DNA of 44,384 nt, taken from IMG/VR virus record IMGVR_UViG_3300047557_000594, positions 1 through 44,384 of that record; one strand, 5' to 3'. The notes beneath the pieces are model-generated. The model saw only the letters and a list, made by a program, of their open reading frames with translations, was not told the DNA's origin and searched no databases. Below are positions 31,829 through 38,188 of the stretch, in pieces. Made by a program: the position numbers and the translations under genes. Origin of the DNA: a virus. Every line of letters starts with the position of its first letter. Position 1 is the first letter of the stretch.

Positions 31829-31969
31829 CCAATACTGACGCTTTAACCTTGCTGGGTCGTAAATAAGATAGGACTGTAGCCGTAGCATATCCATATCTTC
31901 TTCCACATACTGTGGTTTTTGGTAATAAATGCCAATCTTAACCTTGCCTGTATCGTAAGGGATGTTCAT
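31766..31969 (-). CDS. Small membrane protein at the end of the leftward operon
   Basis: A 67-residue protein with a soluble N-terminus (YDTGKVKIGIYYQKPQYVEEDMDMLRLQSYLIYDP) and one C-terminal membrane segment (LLIGLGVFTLIITVLQS). Its 3' end overlaps the endolysin gene on the other strand by 63 bp, so leftward and late transcripts are antisense there. Function unknown. Confidence 0.6.
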   Translation of the reverse strand: MNIPYDTGKVKIGIYYQKPQYVEEDMDMLRLQSYLIYDPARLKRQYWLNRLLIGLGVFTLIITVLQS

Positions 31970-32601
31970 TGTTTTATTTCCTCAAAGTTATAAAACCATT
32001 CATCTTTGGCTGACCATTTGGCGTGATTCTCAACGCTATACACTTGGGTGGGTATTCTAAAGTCAGGTGTTTTAAGCACCGCAGGCACAAGCGAAACATC
32101 GTACCAAAGGCATCGGTTATTGGGCTGGCACGCAAACTGCCCGTTATCTAGCTGAATAAAGTTGTACGATTTATGCTCTTGCACCCCCTCACTAAAGCTG
32201 GTATCAATGCGGTTGGTATCAGGCGATGCAAAGTCAATGGTGAACAAATAATTGCCAAAATGAAACTGCTTATCTTTGCCAAAAAACTTAACCTTTAACC
32301 CACGCAAATTAGACTTTTCAATGACTGCCATATCGTAAGACAGGCAATCCCAAATCTGTAAGTGGTCTAGCGGTAACGGCTCGTCAACTGGCTTCCACAC
32401 ATACGCATGGATTGGCAGCTTATCGTACAAAGCCCCGTAATTGGTTAGCATGGATTCAATACGAAATGCTTGACCCTTAATGGCTTTGGCGGTCATCCAT
32501 ACGCATGGCTCTAATTCACCGTGGCCCTGTTCGTGGTTATACAAAAACTCCTTACGAACAAAGCATTTGACGGGTGGGATATTGGCTACTAAAAATGTCA
32601 T
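31966..32601 (-). CDS. Conserved phage protein, unknown function
   Basis: A 211-residue soluble protein coupled by 4-bp overlaps to both neighbours. Contains EFLYNHEQGHGELEPCVWMTAKAIKGQAFRIESM and QIWDCLSYDMAVIEK; I recall similar proteins in phage early regions, without function. HEQGHGELEP superficially looks like a metal motif but lacks the HExxH pattern. Confidence 0.6.
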   Translation of the reverse strand: MTFLVANIPPVKCFVRKEFLYNHEQGHGELEPCVWMTAKAIKGQAFRIESMLTNYGALYDKLPIHAYVWKPVDEPLPLDHLQIWDCLSYDMAVIEKSNLRGLKVKFFGKDKQFHFGNYLFTIDFASPDTNRIDTSFSEGVQEHKSYNFIQLDNGQFACQPNNRCLWYDVSLVPAVLKTPDFRIPTQVYSVENHAKWSAKDEWFYNFEEIKQ

Positions 32602-32801
32602 GCGCTCACCAAATCGTTAGCGTATTCTTCAGCTTTTTCTAACAAACCGTAGCTTGCAAACAACTCATATACACTAACGCCCCCAATTCTTAAATCCTCA
32701 ATCTCAACATAGTCCGACATGATGCCAAGATTGGGTTCTGCTGGATAAACTGTGCCGTACACATCAATATCCGTATCACCCATCGTTATTGTGCCAATCA
32801 T
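32598..32801 (-). CDS. Small acidic protein
   Basis: A 67-residue acidic protein (MIGTITMGDTDIDVYGTVYPAEP...EEYANDLVSA). Overlaps by 4 bp the next gene downstream and by 4 bp the membrane peptide upstream. The beta-rich start and helix end recall small phage proteins of the leftward early region. Function unknown. Confidence 0.55.
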   Translation of the reverse strand: MIGTITMGDTDIDVYGTVYPAEPNLGIMSDYVEIEDLRIGGVSVYELFASYGLLEKAEEYANDLVSA

Positions 32802-32890
32802 GATATGCCCCCTGTACGAATGACATAGACAACTGCTGGTATGCCAAAAGCAATTAGCCCCCCAATTACACCCAATAAAATGTCTTTCAT
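32798..32890 (-). CDS. 30-residue membrane peptide
   Basis: A single membrane helix (DILLGVIGGLIAFGIPAVVYVI) starting behind a very strong CAGGGGGAAATT site and ending in the ATGA overlap with the next gene. It is the first gene after the operator-promoter at 32918-32962 and thus likely translated. Similar tiny hydrophobic genes elsewhere in the window (4199-4279, 37092-37220) suggest a general use of membrane peptides. Confidence 0.6.
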   Translation of the reverse strand: MKDILLGVIGGLIAFGIPAVVYVIRTGGIS

Positions 32891-32917
32891 AATTTCCCCC
32901 TGTGTTAAGACATGGTT

Positions 32918-32962
32918 AGTATAGCCCATAGTCAATATTATTTGATTAGGACAAACCCTAAT
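32918..32962 (-). promoter_or_regulatory. Operator-promoter inside the leftward operon
   Basis: Read leftward, ATTAGGGTTTGTCCTAAT (32962-32945) is followed after exactly 21 bp by a -10 TATACT (32923-32918). The predicted start near 32911 precedes the ribosome site of the 30-residue gene. The palindrome shares 16 of 18 bases with that at 35872-35889 in the same relation to its gene. There is no -35 consensus, so a factor binding the palindrome probably recruits RNA polymerase. Confidence 0.6.
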
Positions 32963-32978
32963 GTATGGATATACAGTA

Positions 32979-33154
32979 AAGGTGAGCTACTCGCTGCGTC
33001 TGTCACCTTGCTTGGCTCAGGGCGTTTGGTTAATCCTAACAGGTGTGCCTACTCAACCCACTTAATAACCAACACTCACAGCATCCGCTTTCGCTCGTAA
33101 TAGGTGGGGTGATAGCCCGTGAAGGTTGGGCGGGGGAAGCCCAGCTACCACCCC
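32979..33154 (-). ncRNA. Second structured RNA candidate, leftward
   Basis: This 270-bp space (32891-33161) holds no gene beyond the operator. Read leftward, an 11-bp helix with one mismatch pairs 33154-33144 with 33116-33106 and encloses hairpin 33143-33139/33131-33127. Helix 33072-33066/33032-33026 (7 bp) and a terminal hairpin 33009-33003/32985-32979 (7 bp) follow, with a small GAAA-loop hairpin near 33090. A TATAAT box lies 7 bp upstream of the first helix. No homologue in the window lets me test covariation. It could be a small RNA or a leader of the downstream genes. Confidence 0.5.
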
Positions 33155-33160
33155 GTTGTC

Positions 33161-33189
33161 ATTATAGTTTGTTTTTAGCCCTGTAAAAC
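33161..33189 (-). promoter_or_regulatory. Candidate promoter for the leftward structured RNA
   Basis: A perfect -10 TATAAT (33166-33161) overlaps the stop of the exonuclease gene. The -35 region (GTTTTA, 33189-33184, 17-bp spacer) is poor. The start would be near 33154, at the base of the first RNA helix. Confidence 0.45.
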
Positions 33190-33926
33190 GCCAACAAGTG
33201 ACTAAAACATTCCCACCCGATTCTCAGGTCATCTTCGGGTATCTCTAGTAGTTTAGCCTTGTTTTCGTTGGCATTGACATACACAATGGCGCACCGTGCT
33301 TTGGGCATCTCAAAGCCGTGCCTGTAAGCCGCTAACTGCATATGGTGGTCAAAATAGGTATCAAGCTTATCCACATCTTTTTCGGTGGTCTTAAAGTCGA
33401 TTACAAACCCATCGGTCTTTGGGTGATAGTGGGGTCGGCTAATCAGGTCGCATTTACCGCCATAGCCACCGTGAGCAAAGGACTTCTCAGCAACCCACAG
33501 CTGTGGCCCAAAATGCTCGTTTATAGCCTTTTCTACGACACGGACATAGGTTGGTAACTCAGGTAGGTAAACGCCCTCGTAAAACGCTTCTATGACCCCG
33601 TGAACTTGTGTGCCACGCTCGGCAGCTTTCTTGGCGGTTTCTTTGCTATCGGATACAACCCGACTTAGCCAATCTTCTTCTGATTCCCCGTCTAAGCGAG
33701 GTAATGTAAGTGCAGCGAGTATGGCTTGTTGTTGTTTCCATACATCAAGTGCTGGCTTTGCGGCACACCCAATGATGGTGGTGACTGATGGTAAAAGACC
33801 CTCTTTACGGGCATCTCGCACCGTTGTATTGCGGATTTTGCCATTTGCACCCTCTACGGTGTAGGCTGGCTCACCATTTGGTTTGTACCAATGGCCTGAT
33901 TCTGACGCTATTTCCTTCACTAACAT
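33162..33926 (-). CDS. RecB/Cas4-like PD-(D/E)XK exonuclease
   Basis: A 254-residue protein. LLPSVTTIIGC and GTQVHGVIEAFYEG (105-118) are typical of the RecB-like nuclease family; the catalytic set is GGKCD (Asp 160) and IDFKT (Asp 177, Lys 179). It would resect double-stranded DNA for recombination together with the ssDNA-binding protein upstream. No cysteine cluster as in Cas4 was seen. Behind AGGGGGATGT. Confidence 0.82.
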   Translation of the reverse strand: MLVKEIASESGHWYKPNGEPAYTVEGANGKIRNTTVRDARKEGLLPSVTTIIGCAAKPALDVWKQQQAILAALTLPRLDGESEEDWLSRVVSDSKETAKKAAERGTQVHGVIEAFYEGVYLPELPTYVRVVEKAINEHFGPQLWVAEKSFAHGGYGGKCDLISRPHYHPKTDGFVIDFKTTEKDVDKLDTYFDHHMQLAAYRHGFEMPKARCAIVYVNANENKAKLLEIPEDDLRIGWECFSHLLAFYRAKNKL

Positions 33927-33944
33927 ACATCCCCCTGTTAAAAA

Positions 33945-34145
33945 TTAAGCTGCTAACGACAGTATATCCTTGCGTTCTGATTCGTTGGTCACGCGCTCGG
34001 CACACGCATGAACCACGCTTTTAATGACGGTTTCTAAGTCCTCAACCGCAAATCCGATGATAGGTACTTCCTCATCGTAGCCCCGTTCTTGAAAAGTCTT
34101 AACGGTGTATTTGCACTCAATCACATCTTTAATTGCATGGTTCAT
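33945..34145 (-). CDS. Small early protein, unknown
   Basis: A 66-residue protein behind a strong TAGGAGAAAGCC site. KDVIECKYTVKTFQERGYDEEVPIIGFAVEDLETVIKSVVHACAERV shows a beta-beta-alpha pattern. It lies between the exonuclease and the secreted peptide in the leftward operon. No family recognised. Confidence 0.6.
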   Translation of the reverse strand: MNHAIKDVIECKYTVKTFQERGYDEEVPIIGFAVEDLETVIKSVVHACAERVTNESERKDILSLAA

Positions 34146-34171
34146 GGCTTTCTCCTAAAGGTTAATTCCCC

Positions 34172-34300
34172 CTAGCGACAAATGGTTACCCATTGGCATC
34201 CTGCTGGGCCACAAACATACTGTTGCCAGCAATTTGCTACTTGGGCTATTGCACCACCTACTACAAAAAATGTTGCAAAGATTACGATTAGCTTTTTCAT
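34172..34300 (-). CDS. 42-residue secreted cysteine peptide
   Basis: The first 19 residues (MKKLIVIFATFFVVGGAIA) are a near-ideal signal peptide. The mature 23 residues (QVANCWQQYVCGP..., ending VTICR) have four cysteines and three aromatic residues, so two disulphides are possible. Start behind AAGGGGGTTAT. It could act in the periplasm or outer membrane, for example in exclusion, which is inference. No homologue recognised. Confidence 0.6.
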   Translation of the reverse strand: MKKLIVIFATFFVVGGAIAQVANCWQQYVCGPAGCQWVTICR

Positions 34301-34309
34301 ATAACCCCC

Positions 34310-34918
34310 TTAAAAAGGAATACTTAAATCCTCATCATCCTCAATGGCATTAAGGACTTTGCGGTTCTTGTTTTGAAATTCTGATGACTGCATAATTTGG
34401 TTCTTCAAACCATCGGACAGGCTATCAAATACGGCTTGGTCAAACTTCTGCATATCAAACAGAAGTGTTGGATTTACGCCACTAGGTAAACCAGCTTTAG
34501 CAACTACGGCTGGTACTGGCGTTACGGCTACCGCATCGGCATAGGTCTTGCCGTTGGATTCTCTATGCTGAACGGTAATCATGCACCATTTGTCTAACAA
34601 ATTTGTTAAGTCAAAGCCCCGCAACTCATCATCGGTAAATGATTTGCCCCGCCAGCTCTCCAAGTCTTTCCGTAACGAAGCCTTTTCGCCTAGCGACAGC
34701 GTGTAATTGCGGGTTTGGATTAAGGGTTTGCCATCATCGGTCTTGAGGTCATCACCGTGCAATTCCCAAAAAAACTTGACTTTACGCAACATATTGACTT
34801 TGCCCATGTACTCAGACTTCTGCGTACCGAGGTCAATAATGCGATACAAACGGGCTAAATGTGACCCAGTTGGTGCAATCTTAAATTCTTTCACGGGTGC
34901 TGTTCCTGTAACTATCAT
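34310..34918 (-). CDS. Phage ssDNA-binding protein (NGO0469-like)
   Basis: A 202-residue protein. The OB-fold-like part (GSHLARLYRIIDLGTQKSEYMGKVNMLRKVKFFWEL...CMITVQHRESNGKTYADA) matches the NGO0469-type phage replication/ssDNA-binding group. The tail EDDEDLSIPF resembles the acidic C-terminal tip of SSB proteins that recruits partner enzymes. With the downstream exonuclease it would form a recombination pair. Start overlaps the previous gene by 4 bp. Confidence 0.78.
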   Translation of the reverse strand: MIVTGTAPVKEFKIAPTGSHLARLYRIIDLGTQKSEYMGKVNMLRKVKFFWELHGDDLKTDDGKPLIQTRNYTLSLGEKASLRKDLESWRGKSFTDDELRGFDLTNLLDKWCMITVQHRESNGKTYADAVAVTPVPAVVAKAGLPSGVNPTLLFDMQKFDQAVFDSLSDGLKNQIMQSSEFQNKNRKVLNAIEDDEDLSIPF

Positions 34919-35124
34919 TGTTTTCCCCCAAAAATGTTTTTAAAGTCATTAAATACTTCAGCCAATACAGGGGTAACCCTAGTTTTTTTAGGGAATCCAC
35001 ACGCATAGCGAAGTGTATCTATCTGTGATGAACTCAAAATAACGCCCTCTTCTAATTCTTCAAAAATTACTGTTAATTCATATTCCAATTCAGATTGTGC
35101 TTCTATCATTTGTTGGTCATCCAT
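34915..35124 (-). CDS. First gene of the leftward operon, small acidic protein
   Basis: A 69-residue protein. I choose the ATG at 35124, spaced 8 bp from GGAG, over the in-frame ATG at 35136. Acidic N-terminal helix (EAQSELEYELTVIFEELEEG), then SQIDTLRYACGFPKKT. Function unknown. It precedes the ssDNA-binding protein with a 4-bp overlap. Confidence 0.6.
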   Translation of the reverse strand: MDDQQMIEAQSELEYELTVIFEELEEGVILSSSQIDTLRYACGFPKKTRVTPVLAEVFNDFKNIFGGKQ

Positions 35125-35143
35125 AAGTTTCTCCATAAATTAG

Positions 35144-35157
35144 CCTGAGTATTCAGG
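35144..35157. promoter_or_regulatory. Operator-like palindrome at the leftward start site
   Basis: CCTGAGTATTCAGG is an inverted repeat with 5-bp arms. It covers the expected transcription start of the leftward promoter (35165-35193), where a bound protein would block transcription. Which protein binds is unknown. Confidence 0.5.
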
Positions 35158-35164
35158 TAACTTT

Positions 35165-35193
35165 ACTATAAACCTTTTTTTATTTGTGTGCAA
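35165..35193 (-). promoter_or_regulatory. Leftward early promoter
   Basis: Read leftward: TTGCAC (35193-35188), a 17-bp spacer and TATAGT (35170-35165), start near 35158. The -35 overlaps a perfect 12-bp palindrome CAATAATTATTG (35191-35202). It would transcribe the ssDNA-binding and exonuclease genes. The -35 matches consensus only in TTG. Confidence 0.6.
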
Positions 35194-35199
35194 TAATTA

Positions 35200-35228
35200 T
35201 TGTAAAAATAGCAACTTAAATATAAAAT
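35200..35228 (+). promoter_or_regulatory. Rightward promoter giving a leaderless regulator message
   Basis: TTGTAA (35200-35205), a 17-bp spacer and TAAAAT (35223-35228) place the start at about 35235, one base before the regulator ATG at 35236, and no ribosome site is present. The same DNA precedes the first copy (1-21). A leaderless message is known for lambda cI from PRM. The promoter diverges from the leftward one and shares the palindrome at 35191-35202. Confidence 0.5.
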
Positions 35229-35235
35229 AACTTTT

Positions 35236-35481
35236 ATGGACTTCAAACTTACACCAAAACAAATGATTCATTTATGCGGTGGCCCAGCCAAAATTGCCCG
35301 CAGATTTAAAGTAACTACCCAAGCCGTGCATCGCTGGCAAAACGAGGGATTACCCGCCAGCAAGCTGATGGAACTGGCTGCTCAGATTGAAAAAGAGTCG
35401 CATGGGTTAGTTACTCGCAAGGATATGTTTCCTCAATCTTGGCATTTAATTTGGCCTGAACTTGCAGAACGCAAAATTTAG
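35236..35481 (+). CDS. Cro/YdaS-like regulator, second copy
   Basis: Encodes exactly the same 81 residues as 22-267 in spite of 16 synonymous differences counted by eye, so both phages would share operator specificity. The full upstream region is visible here: it lies one base downstream of a predicted transcription start with no ribosome site. See the first copy for the helix-turn-helix. Confidence 0.85.
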   Translation: MDFKLTPKQMIHLCGGPAKIARRFKVTTQAVHRWQNEGLPASKLMELAAQIEKESHGLVTRKDMFPQSWHLIWPELAERKI

Positions 35482-35489
35482 GCTATACT
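35462..35489 (+). promoter_or_regulatory. Promoter of the structured RNA, second copy
   Basis: TTGCAG (35462-35467), a 16-bp spacer and TATACT (35484-35489), at the same distance from the RNA helices as in copy one. The hexamers persist although bases between the -10 and the RNA differ. Confidence 0.6.
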
Positions 35490-35495
35490 ATAAGG

Positions 35496-35620
35496 GCAGA
35501 GTGATGTCTGTTTAGTATTGCCTACCATAGACCCCATAGGGTTGCTTTGAGTGTTTAGTAAATGGTTGGTAGGCTATTTATTAAGCAACATCACCTTAGA
35601 GCAACCTTATGGGGTTTTTC
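35496..35620 (+). ncRNA. Structured RNA with terminator-like stem, second copy
   Basis: Homologue of 282-406. Helix A is 35501-35514 with 35582-35594 (one bulge), helix B 35520-35526 with 35568-35574, helix C 35531-35551 with 35595-35615 followed by TTTTTC. Relative to copy one, three pairs change on both sides and further changes are wobble-compatible, including those in the small hairpin TAAATGG/CTATTTA in the loop of C. Helix C itself is unchanged. Confidence 0.75.
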
Positions 35621-35820
35621 TATTTCTGCGGTCACAGTTGGGCGGGAACCGACACCAGCGACTGCGATACAAGTGCTACTGGGGGATAGTTGATGTAACA
35701 GCACACAAATAGGTGGCGAAGCTAGTGCCTATTCAACGAACGACTGGCGGGTTCTGTGGCTCCGAAAGGCAAACAGTTGAAGGAATCTAGGATGGCTGGG
35801 TTCCGTTCACCAAAAGGCAA
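35621..35820 (+). ncRNA. Near-invariant structured block, second copy
   Basis: Homologue of 407-605 with one substitution (35708) and one extra A in the junction after the GAAA-loop hairpin, both outside the paired positions I propose. The neighbouring DNA on the right (35821-35942) is mostly unalignable apart from the palindrome and the operator-promoter, so the conservation ends sharply. Confidence 0.6.
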
Positions 35821-35822
35821 AA

Positions 35823-35840
35823 GTTATATTTATATATAAC
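35823..35840. promoter_or_regulatory. Conserved palindrome, second copy
   Basis: GTTATATTTATATATAAC: the arms are the same as at 617-634, the 4-bp centre differs. It lies directly after the conserved RNA block, as in copy one. Confidence 0.55.
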
Positions 35841-35871
35841 AAATAAACCTATAAATATAAAAATGCCCCAT

Positions 35872-35916
35872 ATTAGGGTAAGTCCTAATAAACAAAAGTT
35901 GATAATGCCTTACGAT
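35872..35916 (+). promoter_or_regulatory. Operator-promoter of early genes, second copy
   Basis: A perfect 6-6-6 palindrome ATTAGGGTAAGTCCTAAT (35872-35889), 21 bp, then TACGAT (35911-35916). A start near 35923 would precede the ribosome site AAAGGGGGAAAT of the gene at 35943. Confidence 0.58.
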
Positions 35917-35942
35917 TGAGTTACCAACTTAAAGGGGGAAAT

Positions 35943-36290
35943 ATGAAATACATCATCGCATTACTATTAACGCTAAGTGTACATACGGCTCAAGCTGAAG
36001 CCATTGCTCAATCACCCAACGAAGGCGGTGGGTTTATTGTGCTAACCAATCAAGTATGCGTAGTTAGCAAAAAAACTTATTCCGAACTGCGTAGGGTTTA
36101 TAGCTATACCCAAAGCGGAATAACTCAAGAAGGCTGTTATATGCTTGAGGATGACACTGTAGTGGTAGTTTGGGAAACAGGCAACAAAAGACGCTACGCT
36201 GCAAGTGGATTTACTTTGATTAACCGAGGAAAGCAAATAAATGACGCCCCTAGAAATGGCAGACAAACTAGAAGAGCTAATGAAATCTAG
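35943..36290 (+). CDS. Exported small protein, variable slot
   Basis: A 115-residue protein with a signal peptide (MKYIIALLLTLSVHTAQA, cleavage after about 18) behind a strong GGGGG site. The mature part has cysteines at about 37 and 62 and a beta-rich centre (CYMLEDDTVVVVWETGNKRRYAASGF). Occupies the same place as 817-1086 but is not alignable beyond the signal peptide. Its end overlaps the next gene by 50 bp. Function unknown. Confidence 0.65.
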   Translation: MKYIIALLLTLSVHTAQAEAIAQSPNEGGGFIVLTNQVCVVSKKTYSELRRVYSYTQSGITQEGCYMLEDDTVVVVWETGNKRRYAASGFTLINRGKQINDAPRNGRQTRRANEI

Positions 36291-36408
36291 TAAGGTCGAT
36301 TACACCGTGCAAGAAGCTGCCGATATGATTCGCCAGTTGCACCTTAAAAACCGTGAGTTACAAATGAGATTAGATGGATTAACAACACGAGTGGGGGAAT
36401 ATCAATGA
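36241..36408 (+). CDS. Small YELAD-like coiled-coil protein
   Basis: A frame of 55 residues, starting MTPLEMADKLEELMKSSKVD and ending in RELQMRLDGLTTRVGEYQ, almost the same end as 1083-1271. The middle has EAADMIRQLHLKN, a form of the MLRQQ module. Conservation of the C-terminus shows it is a real gene despite its size. Confidence 0.65.
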   Translation: MTPLEMADKLEELMKSSKVDYTVQEAADMIRQLHLKNRELQMRLDGLTTRVGEYQ

Positions 36409-36752
36409 ACGCATACGAATTAGCAGATAAAGTAGATTTAGAACCCTATGGAATATATGGTGAACAAGCTGCCAATATGCTCCGCCAACAAGCAGACCGC
36501 ATAGCGGAGTTAGAAAAAGAAACACATTCAATTAACTACACTTGCCCTAATTGCGAAACTCATGTTGAGTTGTTTTATAAAACACCACAAATAAAAGAGT
36601 TAAGTGATGAGGAAATAAAGAAATGTGTAATTGCTTGGGTTAAACAAATCTATGGAAATGAATATGTAACACCATTAGATAGTCACATTATAAACGGAAC
36701 AAAGTTAATTAGGTTAGTAGAAAAAAGGATATTTAAAAATGACAGCTTATGA
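36405..36752 (+). CDS. YELAD/MLRQQ family protein with zinc-finger-like pair
   Basis: A 115-residue protein. MNAYELADKV and QAANMLRQQADRIAELE, then CPNCETHVELFY and QIKELSDEEIKKCVIAWV. The QIKELSDEE module recurs in the next gene. The architecture suggests gene duplication and shuffling of small modules. Function unknown. Confidence 0.6.
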   Translation: MNAYELADKVDLEPYGIYGEQAANMLRQQADRIAELEKETHSINYTCPNCETHVELFYKTPQIKELSDEEIKKCVIAWVKQIYGNEYVTPLDSHIINGTKLIRLVEKRIFKNDSL

Positions 36753-37095
36753 CCTAGCAAAAGAGTTAATTAAGTTTATGACGGAAGACTCTTATACCGA
36801 ATTAGATAAATCAATATTTGAGTCAGCCAATATGCTTCGACAACAGGCAAAAAAAATAGAAAAACTTGAGAAATCACTTGCAGAAGAAGAAATTTATAGT
36901 GGAATTTTAGAAGCGATGAATAAATCCACATCACAAATAAAAGAGTTAAGTGATGAGGAACTTAACAAAGCATTTGATTATTACTGCGAAACCGATGAAG
37001 GTGTATTGCGATTTAACTACGAATTGCGTGATGAGTGGAAAAAAGAACAGTTAATTCGTTGGAAAGAAGCATTAAAAAAAGCGAGTAAGAAATGA
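36739..37095 (+). CDS. YELAD/MLRQQ family protein
   Basis: A 118-residue protein. MTAYDLAKELIKFM, SANMLRQQAKKIEKLEKSLAEEE and QIKELSDEELNKAF, then a Trp-containing helical end. It overlaps the previous gene by 14 bp. A close paralogue of 36405-36752 in module order but with a different central part. No function known. Confidence 0.6.
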   Translation: MTAYDLAKELIKFMTEDSYTELDKSIFESANMLRQQAKKIEKLEKSLAEEEIYSGILEAMNKSTSQIKELSDEELNKAFDYYCETDEGVLRFNYELRDEWKKEQLIRWKEALKKASKK

Positions 37096-37220
37096 TTGAA
37101 TTACTTGTAGCCTTTATTTTGTATTATTTTGATGCTCCAACAATTTTTTGGGTTGCTTATTTTTTAATTTTGCTTATTCAGTTAGCAAAAGTTATTTTAG
37201 AAACGGTAAATCAAAAATGA
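37092..37220 (+). CDS. 42-residue hydrophobic peptide
   Basis: Two membrane-type stretches (IELLVAFILYYF; TIFWVAYFLILLIQLAKVIL) in a frame that starts and ends in ATGA-type overlaps with its neighbours. Not present in copy one. The exact tiling between two genes supports it. Confidence 0.5.
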   Translation: MIELLVAFILYYFDAPTIFWVAYFLILLIQLAKVILETVNQK

Positions 37221-37411
37221 CTACATTTACTACCGATGACCGCATAAACGCTTATAGCCATTACAAAATCTATGACGAACACGGTGAACTAATGCGTACC
37301 GTCAAGACTAAGCATGAAGCAGAGCATTTAATACAAACCTACATAGACTGGACTTACCAATTTGTAAAAGCCGACAAAATTAAATTGGATTTGCCCGATG
37401 CGCCTTTTTAA
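37217..37411 (+). CDS. Conserved small phage protein, second copy
   Basis: Counterpart of 1501-1695 (64 residues) with two or three conservative changes. The start is set to the ATG at 37217 because the first-copy gene begins there; an in-frame ATG at 37148 would add a hydrophobic lead that belongs to the overlapping frame. Confidence 0.7.
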   Translation: MTTFTTDDRINAYSHYKIYDEHGELMRTVKTKHEAEHLIQTYIDWTYQFVKADKIKLDLPDAPF

Positions 37412-37634
37412 ATGGACTGGTACATTTCTGTGTTTAATTGGTATTGGGTTAACCAGTATTAACGAATACCCCGCCAACATCATTTTTGGCTTTGTTGGTA
37501 GTGTCATGTGGGCCATAGCGGGTTGGAAGCAAGACGATTGGGCGTTGTTTTTAGTAGAATTTGTTGCTGTACTGATGTACTTTTTTGGTTTGTATTTGTA
37601 TATTTTTAACAATCTATCTAAATGGGGGATTTAG
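37398..37634 (+). CDS. Small membrane protein (DUF6552-like), second copy
   Basis: Counterpart of 1682-1918 (78 residues), same membrane pattern and WAIAGWKQDDWALFLVEF core; changes are mostly conservative and in the last segment. Confidence 0.7.
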   Translation: MRLFKWTGTFLCLIGIGLTSINEYPANIIFGFVGSVMWAIAGWKQDDWALFLVEFVAVLMYFFGLYLYIFNNLSKWGI

Positions 37635-37635
37635 T

Positions 37636-38010
37636 GTGGAATTTGAGAAATTTTGGGAAGTGTGGCCTAAAAAAGTGGCTAAGAAAAAGGCTGAATCTGC
37701 TTGGGGGAAGTTATCCCAGCTTGAAAAGCGAGAAGCTTTGGAAGCCTTACCAAACCACATCAAATACTGGGAACTTAAACGAACCCACATAGATTTTGTG
37801 CCATACCCAGCGTCTTGGATTAACGGTGAGCGTTGGACTGACACCCTTGATATGACCCCCGCTAAAGAAAAGGTGGATAGGTCATGGATGTTTAGTCAGC
37901 AAGGCATCGAAGCCAAAGCAAAAGAACTTGGCATTTTAGGTAATGGCTACGATACTTACGAAACTTTGAAACGCAAGTGCATGGTGAAGTTAGGAATGGA
38001 ACTTGAATGA
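37636..38010 (+). CDS. Replication-protein C-terminal-like protein, second copy
   Basis: Counterpart of 1920-2294, 124 residues, GTG start behind GGGGGATTTA as in copy one. The open frame extends upstream to 37585, but that part is the overlapping membrane gene. FEKFWEVWPKKVAKKKAE and FVPYPASWIN are retained. Confidence 0.6.
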   Translation: MEFEKFWEVWPKKVAKKKAESAWGKLSQLEKREALEALPNHIKYWELKRTHIDFVPYPASWINGERWTDTLDMTPAKEKVDRSWMFSQQGIEAKAKELGILGNGYDTYETLKRKCMVKLGMELE

Positions 38011-38188
38011 ACAAGAGCATAAATATCGCTGCGGTGTTAGGCAGTTGTGTAAGTGGCGTGCAGAATGGGGGTTAGCAAAGTTTAGAGAATATCTATCAAA
38101 ATACAAACTTGATAGTCAATTACTAAGAGATTTTGCTGACCAATGGAAAAAAGGTAACAAAGGTAATAAGGGGGAATGGATTGAATGA
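38003..38188 (+). CDS. Small basic protein with TTG start, second copy
   Basis: Counterpart of 2287-2469 (61 residues). The C-terminus changes to KKGNKGNKGEWIE because the methyltransferase module begins here; its last codons carry the ribosome site and both start codons of the next two frames. Confidence 0.6.
   Translation: MNEQEHKYRCGVRQLCKWRAEWGLAKFREYLSKYKLDSQLLRDFADQWKKGNKGNKGEWIE

Noticed and set aside
31966-32601. Metalloprotease because of HEQGHGELEP
   Set aside because: The spacing is not HExxH and no further ligands are seen.
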